Shown here one piece after another: positions 21,409 to 32,726 of a DNA stretch of 64,000 nt. The notes beneath the pieces were generated by a model. That model was not told where the DNA came from and did no database searches. It saw only the letters and a list, made by a program, of their open reading frames with translations. A program made the translations under genes and the position numbers. How positions within the stretch are numbered: position 1 is the stretch's first letter; each line of letters starts with the position of its first letter. The DNA is from Actinomucor elegans (taxonomy: Eukaryota > Mucoromycota > Mucoromycetes > Mucorales > Mucoraceae), in the NCBI GenBank assembly GCA_026027325.1, contig JAMSLZ010000006.1, forward strand, positions 1,054,001 to 1,118,000, read 5' to 3'.

Positions 21409-22644
21409 ATGACCTCTTCTTGCTCAGCAAACAAAGCAATCTTGCTTGGATTGCTTTCCGGCTCAGCTATCACCCTATTATCTACAGGATTATTCTATTA
21501 TTTGACAAAATACAGTGAACAAGATACCGAAGACGATCATGACACTAAAGACAACTCAACAGACCAACAGCTATTGCCTGGTATTGTCGATGGTGTGGAT
21601 GGACTTATTGGAAATACACCATTGATGAAGATCAGAAGTTTATCGGAAGAAACTGGCTGTCTTATATTGGGAAAAGCAGAGTTTTTAAACCCTGGCGGTA
21701 GTTCCAAAGACAGAGTTGCCTTGAATATGATTAAAACAGCGGAAGAGCAAGGCATTTTGGAGCCTCACATTGGCAGTACTGTATTTGAAGGTACTGTAGG
21801 TTCTACAGGTATATCCATTGCCATGATTGCCCGTGCCAAGGGATATAAAGCATGGATTGTGATGCCTGATGATCAAGCCATCGAGAAATATCAGTTATTG
21901 GAAAAACTAGGAGCAACAGTAGAAAAGGTACGACCTGTCAGTATCATTGATAAAAAGCAATTCGTCAATCTAGCTCGAGAAAGAGCTGCTACTTTTCACA
22001 ATGGTGATGCAAAGGGGTACTTTGCTGATCAATTTGAAAACGAAGCCAACTTTAAAGCGCATTATACGTTTACTGGACCCGAAATCTATCGACAAACTGC
22101 AGGCAAGATTGATGCCTTGGTATTGGGTGCTGGCACTGGCGGTACATTATCAGGCATTACGTGCTTTTTGAAAGAACATATCAAGAATTTAAAGGTGTTT
22201 TTAGCGGATCCTCAAGGGTCTGGATTATACAACAAGGTCAAATACAATGTCATGTATGCACCTACAGAACAAGAAGGCAATAGAAGAAGACATCAAGTAG
22301 ATACTGTTGTAGAAGGCATTGGAATCAATCGCTTGACGAAGAATTTTGATAGAGGAAGACACCATGTTGATGACGCCTTTCGTGTTACAGATGAGGAAGC
22401 GATCAAAATGTCCAGATACCTTGTGCGAGAAGATGGTTTGTTTATTGGCAGCAGTTCAGCTGTCAACTGTGTTGCAGCCGTCAGAACCGCAAAGCAATTG
22501 GGCCCGGGCCATGTCATTGTAACTCTACTAAACGATTCTGGTCAAAGACACTTGACCAAGTTCTGGAGTGATGAATATCTGAAAGCACAAAACATTTACT
22601 TTGAGTTAAAACCTGAAGAGACCTTGTTTGACTTTGTAAAGTAG
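21409..22644 (+). CDS. Membrane-anchored cysteine-synthase-like PLP enzyme (Mcy1/YGR012W type), 411 aa
   Basis: Single exon. Residues about 9-31 form a hydrophobic membrane anchor (ILLGLLSGSAITLLSTGLFYYL) followed by an acidic linker, as in the yeast mitochondrial outer-membrane protein Mcy1. From about residue 62 it is a fold-type II PLP enzyme: IGNTPLMKI, the lysine K100 in LNPGGSSKDR that forms the PLP Schiff base, VFEGTVGSTGISIAMIA, the phosphate-binding GAGTGGTLSG, and a C-terminal IGSSSAVN. The family makes cysteine from O-acetylserine, but the physiological substrate of the Mcy1 group is not certain. The poly-C tract just downstream (22681-22689) is unusual in this AT-rich setting. Confidence 0.88.
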   Translation: MTSSCSANKAILLGLLSGSAITLLSTGLFYYLTKYSEQDTEDDHDTKDNSTDQQLLPGIVDGVDGLIGNTPLMKIRSLSEETGCLILGKAEFLNPGGSSKDRVALNMIKTAEEQGILEPHIGSTVFEGTVGSTGISIAMIARAKGYKAWIVMPDDQAIEKYQLLEKLGATVEKVRPVSIIDKKQFVNLARERAATFHNGDAKGYFADQFENEANFKAHYTFTGPEIYRQTAGKIDALVLGAGTGGTLSGITCFLKEHIKNLKVFLADPQGSGLYNKVKYNVMYAPTEQEGNRRRHQVDTVVEGIGINRLTKNFDRGRHHVDDAFRVTDEEAIKMSRYLVREDGLFIGSSSAVNCVAAVRTAKQLGPGHVIVTLLNDSGQRHLTKFWSDEYLKAQNIYFELKPEETLFDFVK

Positions 22645-22781
22645 TCTAGTAATGTATAGAGAACCCTGTATAGATTTTACCCCCCCCCCATTTGATTTAA
22701 GAATAAACACGCCTAATGCCATAAGTCACTTTTTACGCGGCAGATTTTACTGGGGTTTCTTTCAGTTTTCCAAATTCTGTC

Positions 22782-24599
22782 ATGAGTAGGTCATTAGTAA
22801 CAAGCGGAAGCTCATTCTTAACTCCTCCATATTTATCACACATGATGCGCAAAACAAATGCTATCTCAACGCGAGGAATTGCCTCCATGCCACCTTCAGA
22901 TCCTGGAACTTTGGGAGGTGTCATTGTTGCTATAGCAGAGAAACTGGGCATAGGAGAGTAAGTACAGCATACACACTTGAGAATAGATAACCAAGGTAAA
23001 ATCAATAACAGGTTGGCTACAGGAGGTCTGCAACTAGCAGTGATTGGAGGTACGCCACTAATACATGCAATTCAGCATATAAATAACCTTATGTCTTTAT
23101 TAGGCGCTTTGGCTGGGTTTCGATACTTTGGAGGCTATTTCTTTGAGTTTTTAAAGAAAAAGACTATTGTTACGGCGGATTTTGATAGCCGAGATGAATC
23201 TTACAGCTGGATACTGAACTGGCTTAGTGAACAGCCTTACAGTAAGCATACTTCTCGATTCTCGGTATCAACCAGCATACTTCGCGCTGGACAGAGATTG
23301 CCAGGCGAAGGAATGGATGCTATGTTACCGCCTGTTTATTTTTTGCCGTCTCCTGGTACGACTAACCTCTGAGGGTCTATCTCGCAAAGACTCATGTTCA
23401 TCTGTATAGGTATGCATTTTTTCACCTATAAGAATAGATTGGTATGGATGACAAGAGAACGTCCTGGCACATCCTCTCCAGCTGCTGCTGTTTCCAACTC
23501 GAATATGATGTTAGAGAGGATTCAAATTAGTACGTTTGGGCAATCGCGTGCTTTACTGCAAAATCTTGTTTTCGAGGCTCAAAAAAGATTTATTGACAGA
23601 GACAAGAGTAGAACTGTTGTATTTGCGGCAGATCAATATGGTGCTTGGAGAAGAACGCGATCCAGACCCAAGAGACCTCTTAGTACTATTGTGATCCCTA
23701 CCAATGTCAAAACAAAGTTGATAGAGGATGCTCAGGATTTTTTCGCTTCAGAACAATGGTATAGTGATCGTGGTATCCCATACAGAAGAGGGTACTTACT
23801 TTACGGAACACCTGGATCAGGTAGTTTTTTTTTTTTTTTTTTTTTGTAAAAGAATGGAATATCATTAATATGAGTGCCTGTAGGAAAAACAAGTTTTGTG
23901 TATTCATTAGCTGTAGGTTTGCATATCTTTCTTACCAAATCAATATTGACCATTATACTTATACCAGGGCGAACTTGGACTGAACATCTATGTAGTAAAT
24001 TTGAGCAATAAGAGCATGACAGATGATACACTGGGTGAGCTTGTTTCAGACACACCAAGCAGATGTATCCTGTTATTAGAGGACATTGATGCTGCTTTCA
24101 TTCAACGAACAAAAGGCGATACTACAAGCGCTAATAATATCACATTCTCTGGCTTGCTGAACGCCATCGACGGCGTTGCTGCTCAAGAAGGTCGCATATT
24201 ATGTATGACTACCAAGTAAGGTATCTAAGGTCAAGACATCACCAGTAACTAACAATTTTCTACAGCCATATTGATAGATTAGATGATGCGCTTATTCGTC
24301 CTGGTCGTATTGATGTAAGAGTGCATTTTGGAAATGCAACGAAAAGACAAGCCCATGAACTGTTTACCAAGTTTTATCCTGGTTTGCCTCAAAGTTCTGA
24401 ATTGCCCGGCTTATTTGCTTCCAAGATACCAGAGGAGACCTTTAGTATGGCCCATCTTCAAGGCTTTTTAATGGGTCATAAACAACGACCTGAAGAAGCC
24501 GTTCAACTGGTAGACACTTGGATCGAATCGCACAAGAAAGGGGAAGTCGATGATTCAACCGAAGATAATATACAAACGTCTTCTGTTGAAGACCTTTAA
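22782..24599 (+). CDS. BCS1: BCS1-type mitochondrial AAA ATPase, 495 aa
   Basis: Exons 22782-22957, 23012-23049, 23104-23355, 23410-23820, 23884-23912, 23968-24215 and 24266-24599 join in phase. The first exon encodes a basic, Ser-rich leader (MSRSLVTSGSS ... MMRKTNAISTRGIAS) suited to mitochondrial targeting. A short hydrophobic segment (GGLQLAVIGGALAGFRYFGGYFF) and the BCS1 N-terminal domain follow. The AAA module has Walker A GTPGSGKTS, Walker B CILLLEDIDAAF, sensor CMTTNHIDRLDDALIRPGRID. In yeast Bcs1 translocates the folded Rieske protein across the inner membrane during complex III assembly. The leader is longer than in yeast Bcs1, which lacks a cleavable presequence. The minus-strand open frame across exon 1 is a shadow. 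Confidence 0.88.
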
Positions 24600-24638
24600 C
24601 TTTACTTTATTATACATATAATACACATGTAGTTTTTT

Positions 24639-25346
24639 TTAAGCCTGTTGCAACTTTTTGAATTCCTCGACAATTTGTCCAGAAGATGATGATCCAATAC
24701 GTGTAGCACCCAATTCAAGGAACTTGAGAACCTGTTCCAAAGTCTTGATACCGCCGGACGCCTTTACTTCCATTTCAGCAGGAACGCTGCTTCTCATCAA
24801 TTCAATATGCTCGTAAGTAGCACCAGCTGAAGCAAAGCCGGTAGAAGTCTTTACAAAATGAGCACCAGCAGCCTTGGAAATTTCACAAGCCTTTACGATT
24901 TCATCGTTGGTGAGGTAGGCAGTTTCAAAGATGATCTTGAAGCTGACATTGGGGTTCTTGGCTTTAGACAATCTGATAATATCCTTCAACTCTTGTTCAA
25001 CCTTGTCATAAAGGCCAGACTTTAAAAAGCCAATATTGATAACCACATCCAACTCAATAGCGCCATCTTCAATAGCTTGTAGAGACTCGGTGATCTTGGT
25101 TTCAGTGGCAGAGTTACCGTGAGGGAAAGAAATGACGGTACCCACCATCACATCGGTATCCTTCAATAGCTCACTGGCTTGAGCAACGTCGCAAGGCTTT
25201 ACGCAGACGGAAGCCAAGTTGTATTCTTTTGCTACTTCACAACCTTTGACGACATCTTCAGTGGTTTGATCAGGTCGAAGGATAGCATGATCAAAGACCT
25301 TGCCAAGCTTTTCAGTAGTTAAAGTTTCGGTGATAATAAGAGTCAT
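24639..25346 (-). CDS. deoC: Deoxyribose-phosphate aldolase (DERA), 235 aa
   Basis: Single exon, convergent with BCS1 and only 39 bp from its stop. It is a class I aldolase barrel. The Schiff-base lysine is K166 in HFVKTSTGF, the proton-relay lysine K195 is in VKASGGI and D100 in IELDVVINIG. S46-C48 lie in the SVCVKP strand, and VGTVISFPHGNS is the typical substrate-binding segment. It cleaves 2-deoxyribose-5-phosphate to glyceraldehyde-3-phosphate and acetaldehyde in deoxynucleoside salvage. The length is close to bacterial and fungal DERA. No targeting signal; cytosolic. Confidence 0.95.
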   Translation of the reverse strand: MTLIITETLTTEKLGKVFDHAILRPDQTTEDVVKGCEVAKEYNLASVCVKPCDVAQASELLKDTDVMVGTVISFPHGNSATETKITESLQAIEDGAIELDVVINIGFLKSGLYDKVEQELKDIIRLSKAKNPNVSFKIIFETAYLTNDEIVKACEISKAAGAHFVKTSTGFASAGATYEHIELMRSSVPAEMEVKASGGIKTLEQVLKFLELGATRIGSSSSGQIVEEFKKLQQA

Positions 25347-25896
25347 TGTAATAGAAAGACGGGTATTTCTTGGTAAAAAAGAAAAAGAAAAAATTTACTC
25401 TCACGAAGGGTGCACAGGGAAAGAAAACAAAGGGTAGAAAAGTCACAGCTTGTTACACGATCAATGCGGTGTATCATTAGGCGTTGGTTTTGGTGAAAAT
25501 AGCTTTTACAAGGATATCTGCTTACAAATTTTCTTGAAGGCTAGAACTTGGTAAATGGTTCGATCCAAAAGTAAAGACGTAGTTAGGCACGTTCAGGGTA
25601 AAGTGTACTCAGATCAAATGGATTGAGTTATATATGGCTTGTATCGATTCGCCCGATATCATCAATGGGTGGAAGGAATATTGCAAGTGTATCAAAAATA
25701 CTGTTCCTATAGTGTGGTGTACTGATCCACTATTACACTCTATAAAAGTGATACCTTTTAACACATGCTGTTTATATGTAGAATCTATTTTGCAGATATA
25801 ACCTAAAGCATGTTGGTATAAGGTATACAATAGAGGGTGTAGCTGATCATTATTCCTCGAAATATTTCCATCAGTATTTTTGATGGTCTAATACAC

Positions 25897-25990
25897 GCAG
25901 CAACTTATTCTGAGTATGATGTGCTAATCCCATGCGACATGTAACCAAGATCTGTTGAGAGATCTATCGATCTAGTTTAGTTGAAAATAC
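25897..25990 (+). repeat. Degenerate copy of the GCAGCAACTC-ended repeat family
   Basis: GCAGCAACTTATTCT, followed about 45 bp on by GAGAGATCTA, matches the end and inner block of the fold-back element at 47.5 kb. No matching opposite end was found, so this is a relic or a solo end. Confidence 0.35.
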
Positions 25991-26252
25991 AGGTATTTTT
26001 AATGCCAGTCATTATGTGTAGCATACTAATTATATTTTGATTTAAAAAAAAAATTCTAGTAAATGCAACTGTCCGTTATGAGCATGTCTCAGTATATTCA
26101 TGCGATTTTAACCTAGAATATAGAGAGATAGAATAATTTTGAAAATGAGAAAATCACCTAGAAAATCGCAAGTTGGGACCCTCTATAGCGCTTTATTTCA
26201 ATCTCCGTTTCACATTTAAGGTTATTATATACTTGGATTTGTGCCATACACT

Positions 26253-26255
<3 letters not shown>

Positions 26256-26296
<41 letters not shown>

Positions 26297-26375
26297 TTAG
26301 AAATCGCGCGATTGACAGGCATGGGACAAATAGTTTTAGTACAGTTTCCAAAAAAAAAAAAAAAAAAAAAAAAAA
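26256..26375. repeat. T38 / A26 inverted homopolymer pair
   Basis: A run of 38 T is followed, after 56 nt, by a run of 26 A. Transcribed or single-stranded, these could pair as a long T-A stem. It may be two oppositely oriented poly-A tails of old retro-insertions, but no other sign of these is seen. Confidence 0.5.
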
Positions 26376-27407
26376 TATTCAAGCGCGAAATATAAACTAA
26401 ATCTGTATGTCAGAATCAAAGTTTTTGCTAGACCACAATTATAACTACTACATCGTGGAAGCAACAGAAAGGGAAAAAAAATATTAACTGTTTAACGTGT
26501 TTCTCTGGTTTAAATATTAAAGCGGAAAAACTGTTTGTCCTGCGCTTGTCAATTGCGCAAACTCCAGTTTAAAAACCAGTCGTTTACAAGTAATTAGCGC
26601 CTAAGTGTCATGAAATGTAGTTATATATTAATTTTTGATTATGGCAAGTAATTGTTGTTCTTGAGAATTATATGAAGCTGGAATTGTATCCGTTTGAAAA
26701 GCTCTCTGTAATGCATTTATAGTGTTATATAATTAACGTAGGATACATATATATATACTTTTAAAGATTATCATCGAGGATAGCAATTTAATATCATTCT
26801 TTGATAACAATTGTAGTATAAAATTTAGTTATAAGCGTCTCGTTCTTTGGCTGTTCTACTTAATGAAAAAAAAAATCTGTACAAGCGGGCATTTCAGTTT
26901 TTTTTTTACTACATTCACCTATTCAAATCTAGTCCTCCTTTGATTATTCATTGAAATATCAGTAATCCTTTGATTTAGGCGGGAGCATCCCTTCCTCACT
27001 TTTACTTCCCTCCGATAAAAGAACGATGCTTATGTTCTGTTCGCCTACATACCCAATGCCAGCTCTTCGTTTCCCTATTTACTACTCAATATTATTCATT
27101 AAAACTTTTTCTCCCTGGCACGACTCAGTAGTCTTATGTCTTCGAAAATACAGTTGCCACGCTTCTAAAAAAAAAGCGAATTTGGACTGGAGGTCTCTGA
27201 AATTTTCTCTTCTAAAATTCGTCTCTTCCAGGTTTGCCTTCAACATCTTTTCATTTCTAGATCAGCTTCAGTTCTGTTTACTATTTTTTTTTATTCAAAA
27301 TAAAAAATTACATTTATTAAAAGCATCAATTATTGATTTACAAAGCCAATAATGCTGTTGCTTATAGAAGCGCTGTAAAATTACTTGCATTTCCAGTAAA
27401 CTGGATT

Positions 27408-27440
27408 TAATGATCTATAGATCTCTCAACCGATCTCAAT
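27408..27440 (-). repeat. Short relic of the GAGAGATCTA repeat family, inverted
   Basis: Read on the minus strand, GATCGGTTGAGAGATCTATAG matches the inner block of the 25.9-kb and 34.2-kb copies. It lies about 250 bp upstream of the Dph6 start. Confidence 0.3.
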
Positions 27441-27687
27441 CACAAGTTCATTTAATTTTATTACATGCTGAGGACGGACTATTGTGTCTATTGAAACCTC
27501 TATTGAATTAAAGTATGGTATGTATCATCCCATTTGTCAAGCAAACTTTACATGCAACATGTTTAAAGATCAATCAAACTCTCCAACTGTCAAAAAAGAG
27601 TTTCAAAGACCGAACCTGTTCCTTATCAAGATAACGGTCAAAAAGTTTTGAAATCTTCCTTTAACACCATTATTCAAGTCTACATCA

Positions 27688-30311
27688 ATGAAGATCGTGG
27701 CATTAGTGAGGTAGGATTGTGACATTCTACAATTAGTGCACCTTACTCACCTCACCGAACAGTGGCGGCAAAGACAGTTGCTACAATATGATGCAATGTG
27801 TGGCTAACGGCCATGAAATCACGGCTATAGCCAACTTGAAACCACCCAGTCAATCAGGAAAAGGTACGTCTTATTCGTGTATATTAATAATTTCGTGCTA
27901 CTGATAAACCTGCAAAGATGAACTCGACAGTTTCATGTATCAGACTGTCGGTCATGACGCGATTCATTTGTATTCCGAATGTATGGACGTTCCTTTATAT
28001 AGACGCGAAATTCTCGGTGGATCTGTTCTTCAAGGAGCCGACTATACAGTGACTGCAGACGATGAAACTGAAGATTTGTACATGTTGTTAAAAGATGTTT
28101 TGGTAAATACAAGCTTAAGTATAGTTTTGGAAAGGATGCTCAGTTTTGTTACTTGTTAGAAACATCATCCTGATATCAAGGGCGTTTCTGTCGGCGCCAT
28201 TTTATCAAACTACCAGAGAGTACGCGTTGAGCATGTGTAGGTTTAATACTGATACCAAATAAGAAAGACGCACAACTAACAAATCGGCGTAGCTGTAATC
28301 GATTGGGCCTCACTTCATTTGCGTATTTGTGGAGGCGCGAACAGAAAGAGCTGTTGTATGAAATGGCAAATGCTGGCGTGAATGCTGTTCTGATCAAGAT
28401 TGCAGCGATTGGACTGAAGCCTATGCACCTTGGTAAATCAATTGGACAAATGTATCCTTTTTTATGTAAAATGGTAAGTATAGACTGGTAATATTGGGAA
28501 TGTAGGAGATTGATCATACAAGTAGAATGATATGTATGATTTGCATATTTGCGGTGAAGGTGGAGAATATGAAACATTCACAATTGACTGCCCGTTGTTT
28601 AAAAAGAGAATCGTCATGTAAGTGAAAGAACTAAGCAGCCTCCACTAGCTTATTGATTGTTTTCACAGCGAGGAAACAGAAACCGTGATTCACTCGGATG
28701 ATGCGTTTGCTCAAGTGGCCTATCTAAAGTTCAAAAAGTGCTCTGTGGTTGAAAAGACAGAAGATGAAATGGATATGTCCAATGTTATTATACAGGACTG
28801 GAAGAACTGGGATCAATACGAGGATATTGTTTCTGCAGTGAATAACGTGAAAGAGACCAAAATGATGACCCCTAAACTTCTATCATGCTGCCAAAGCAGC
28901 ACTATTACCGAGATGAATCAGTCTGCTTCTATGGAACACTCGCCATTCTTTGCAATTAGTGGGACTACCGCGTTTGATAAAGACCCTGCGGCTTCTTATG
29001 AAAGTATCGAAGATGAAACTTTAGCATGTATGGAAGCAGTGCAAGAGAAACTGTATAAACGCAGTTTGAATTGGAAGGACGTAGTGACAGTAAATGTTTT
29101 TGTGAGTAATATGGATGATTTTGGACGCATCAATACTATTTATAAGCAGTTTTTCGATATCAATCCTTCGCCTCGGTAAGTAATCCTATGGAATAGGACA
29201 AAATCATTCCATTTAATTTATGTTTCTATAGTGCTTTGGTCGGTGCAAAATTAAAAAGTCCAGCCAGGTTACAAATGGACTTGATTGCTATCAAATCCAT
29301 TGATAACGTCAAAAAGGAAACAATGCACGTTCAAGGCATTTCATACTGGGCACCTGCTAATATTGGGCCTTATTCCCAAAGCGTTGTAGTAAGTTCTTTT
29401 TTTCTTGGTCTCAATAGAACAACGCCTAACCTGTTTCTAGACTCAAGGCCAAGCTTATATTGCTGGTCAAATTGGCCTTGTTCCCAACACTTTAGATTTG
29501 CCTTCACCTAGATCATTTGCAGACGAGGCGGCGCTATCGCTACGCAACTTGGAAAATATAGTATCTGTACTAGAATTACCTTTGAAATCACATACCGCCT
29601 TGTGTTATTGCTATGTCAGCAATACTAATTATTTGCCTCTGGCACAAGCAGCTTGGGAAACCTATTACAATGGGAATGTACCTCCTACTCTATACATTTC
29701 AGTACCATCTCTACCTCGTGAGGCTATGGTGGAGTGGCAAGTCATTCTCCATGCGCCTTTACCTACCCCCTTTGGAGAAGAAGAGTATGACAATACCACA
29801 GATGAGGAATTAGATGCCGAAACAGTCGCTAAGCTAGCAGCGATGAAAGTGACAAATGATCCTTTTGGTAAGTCCAGTACATGGGTTGACCTAGTCTTAT
29901 ATGTATATTTTTACATAGACATTATTACATGTGGTTCCAATGTGAATAGTAGAGCACAGGTTAAAGATAATATCACAACTATCGTTGTACAGACTGCAGG
30001 TAAGAGCAATCATTTACATACATGGGTCCGAAACTTAAAATATAATAGATGGTACCGATTTAGATGAAATGGCCTCCGAACTGGTTCGTACTATGGATGA
30101 GTCTTTAAAACAGTGTAAAAAAAGCTGGAAACAAGTGCTTTCGTTACGTATCTTTTTCTATGAAGAAATGTTTGGACAAGATTGTACGCATTTAATTGCT
30201 TCTGAAATACTAAAACGATCAAATTGTATACCTTCGATGACTGTAGTTCCTGTGTGTGCTTTAAGTCCACAAGGTAATGGCATTATTGCTTGTGCATTAC
30301 AAGTTTTATAA
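27688..30311 (+). CDS. DPH6: Diphthine-ammonia ligase Dph6 with two C-terminal RidA-like domains, 697 aa
   Basis: Eleven exons: 27688-27710, 27763-27863, 27918-28102, 28160-28236, 28293-28473, 28526-28617, 28669-29175, 29232-29388, 29441-29867, 29919-29999 and 30049-30311, all in phase. The N-terminal domain is an adenine-nucleotide alpha-hydrolase with the PP-loop SGGKDS (residues 8-13), followed by [28 protein letters not shown] and [18 protein letters not shown]. This domain amidates diphthine on elongation factor 2, the last step of diphthamide synthesis. Two YjgF/RidA-like domains follow ([21 protein letters not shown]...; [28 protein letters not shown]...). The same three-part layout occurs in yeast Dph6 (YLR143W, 685 aa). 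The first exon is only 23 nt, so the start depends on this splice model. Confidence 0.9.
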
Positions 30312-30781
30312 TAATTAAAAAACAGTCTTTTGTAACACCTTTACTGTTGCCCGAGAAATTTCTTGTCTTGTAAAAGTTTATCGGATGTGGATATACGTTT
30401 TTCAATGTAAAATCGAAACATGTAACATGCGGATAGTCCGACTTCTAGTCGACTAATCAATGCACCTAATATTACCTTATTGAGTAAAAAGGCTTCGTTT
30501 CCGAGCACTAAATACAAGTAACTGAAACCTTGCTTTTGATAATTCGGACGGCATATAAATCAAGTAGGACGTTGTACCATGACATTTTCTTAGTATAACC
30601 TGCTCTTGCGCAACAGACCACAAGAACTTTTTTTTTAAAGCTCACTAAGAGTACAAGAATAAGCGTTTGAATTCACTAAAGCATCTGTAGTGGTACGCGT
30701 CAAATGAAAATCCGCCGATAGTTATATCATCTTCTACTGCTCTGAATTTCTCGCTTTCTTTATTCAACTTTAAAAATCGGT
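30312..30781. other. Intergenic region
   Basis: This spans the Dph6 3' end to the start of the acyl-CoA-synthetase-like gene. No gene or repeat recognised. Confidence 0.6.
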
Positions 30782-32616
30782 ATGGTGGTGGCAATCAAAA
30801 ACCCAAAGCTTGTTCATCAAGAACCAAAGAAAGCTATCATTTACAAGTCTCATATCAAGGATGATAAGGTTATTCCTACCAACATCACGCCTTATGAGAT
30901 GATGTTTATCAAGAATCCAAACAAAATCAAACCTGAACATCGTGTTTTTATTGATTCGGCTGATCCAACTAAGTTCATTACATATGAACAGCTGCACCAA
31001 GATATTCTCAAGATCGCTGCAGGCTTAAAACGTGATTTCAATTTCCAACCTGGAGATGTATTAGCTCTCTGCTGTCCCAATGATAATGAATTCCCTGCTG
31101 TATTCCATGCCGCTGTATGCGCAGGTAAACAAACATATCCCTTTGCCATACTACTTAACTCATCTCACATTCTATAGGTGGTATTATCGCTGCTATCCCT
31201 CATTCTTCGGATAACTTTAGGACTCAAGATGCGCTTGATGACTTGATGAACATCAAGCCCAAGGTTGTTGTAATGTACCGAGAGTTTTTGGAAAAGGTTC
31301 TTCCGCACCTTGAAGCCATTGGCATTCCCAAGTCCCATGTTTTGGTAATCGCCGATAAAAAAGATCGGCCTGTTCCAGCCAATAGTATTACTCAACACAT
31401 TCGCACGGTGAATCAGGAGTTTTTATCGGAGCCCAAAAAGTATTCGGAAAAAGAGCTTGCAAATGCCTGTTATAAATATACTGAAGAGGAGATTATGAAC
31501 TCGCCCTCGTTCCTATTTTTTACCTCAGGGTCCACTGGTAAGCGCAAGGCTGTCATTAATACACAACACAGTGTAGTTTCGATTCTTCTCAATTGTCCTG
31601 TAACTTGTGGGTCCGAGATTACCAAGATCTTGGGCTGCAACAAGTTCTTCCACTGCTCTTCCTTGATTTTGGCCCTGCATATAGCCATCTATAGTGGAGC
31701 TGAAGTCTATGTGGACAAACGTAACTCCCTTGAAGATATCTGTATTGCTATTCAAAAGTACAAGATCAATAGCTTTATGGCCTTGTTCTATGCCATTTCA
31801 GAAATGTGCCAACCCAGTATTGCAGACAATTATGATCTCACTTCGCTTACCGTTATATATAACATTGGTACAAGACTCCACCACTCTGCTGTGCAAAGAT
31901 TAATGGAACGTCACGGCATAACGGTAGTTGATTTATACGGTATGACTGAAACGCTCACGATGTTTGAGAATACGGTCGAGTTTACAAAGAAAGGAAGTTC
32001 GGGCCGACTACTCAGTGGCTATGAGGCTCGATTGGTCGACGAAGACGGCTTTGACGTGCCTAAAGGTGAAGAAGGCCAATTGTGTATCAGGGGTCCTACT
32101 ATTTGTAAAGGCTACTTTAAAGATCCTGAAGCTACTGCTGATCTGTTTGATTCCAATGGATTCTTGTACACTGGCGACTTGATGCGTTGTGATGATGACG
32201 GTTTATTCTATTATATTGATCGATTCAAAGATATGTTGAGATATTACGAGATTTCCATTTTCCCAACCACCATTGAATCTGCAATTATGAAACATCCTAA
32301 GGTGGTGGAATGTGGTGTCGTTGGTATTAGAGTACCTCCAACAATGATTGAAGTACCACGAGGATATGTCCGTCTTTACGACCAATATGCTGCCGAGATG
32401 GAGGACGAAGAAGCTACCAAAAATGAAATCATTGAATTCGCCGCCAAGCTGTTACCCGATGAAATGCGTTTACGTGGTGGGCTCTATTTTACTGACACTT
32501 TCCCAAGAACTTATAGTGGAAAGATCCGTAGATATGGACTTAAGGTGGAAGCCAACAAAGAAATCATGGAAGATTACAAAGCTGGAAAACCCATTCTCAA
32601 GTTATCAGTATTATAA
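30782..32616 (+). CDS. AMP-binding acyl-CoA synthetase / 4-coumarate-CoA-ligase-like protein, 593 aa
   Basis: Exons 30782-31124 and 31178-32616. It is an ANL-superfamily adenylation enzyme. The phosphate-binding loop is FLFFTSGSTGKRKAVI (usually SGTTGxPKGV, so the conserved Pro is replaced by Arg). Later motifs are VVDLYGMTET, RGPTICKGYFKDPEAT, LYTGDLMRCDDDGLFYYIDRFKDM, and the C-terminal catalytic lysine in FPRTYSGKIRR. The hinge segment after DRFKD reads MLRYYEISIFPTTIESA, where most members have a Lys/Gly then Val-x-Pro-x-Glu-Ile-Glu. Such enzymes activate a carboxylic acid with ATP and load it on CoA. The substrate is unknown and the divergent loop and hinge leave activity uncertain. No C-terminal peroxisomal SKL is seen; it ends LKLSVL. 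Confidence 0.85.
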
Positions 32617-32726
32617 ATAATAAACTATCTATTTGCTACATGTGTTTGTGATATTGAGTATCAGCACTAAGTATTTTTTTTTAGCCTACAGATGTTAAAT
32701 GTCTTTATTGTCTATTTTGTTGCTTT

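Larger units (their letters stand above)
25347..27687. other. 2.3-kb gene-free region with poly-T/poly-A tracts
   Basis: This lies between the DERA promoter side and Dph6. It holds element-end-like sequences (25897-25966 and, inverted, 27408-27440), a T38 run and A26 run (26256-26375), and a 108-codon open frame (27026-27352) that is Phe/Leu-rich without motifs and probably not a gene. Confidence 0.5.

Noticed and set aside
22733..23005. 90-codon minus-strand open frame downstream of the cysteine-synthase-like gene
   Set aside because: It overlaps exon 1 of BCS1, whose plus-strand reading gives a mitochondrial leader that splices in phase into the BCS1 domain.
27026..27352. 108-codon open frame upstream of Dph6
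   Set aside because: Phe/Leu/Ser-rich from T-rich DNA, no domain or splice continuation.
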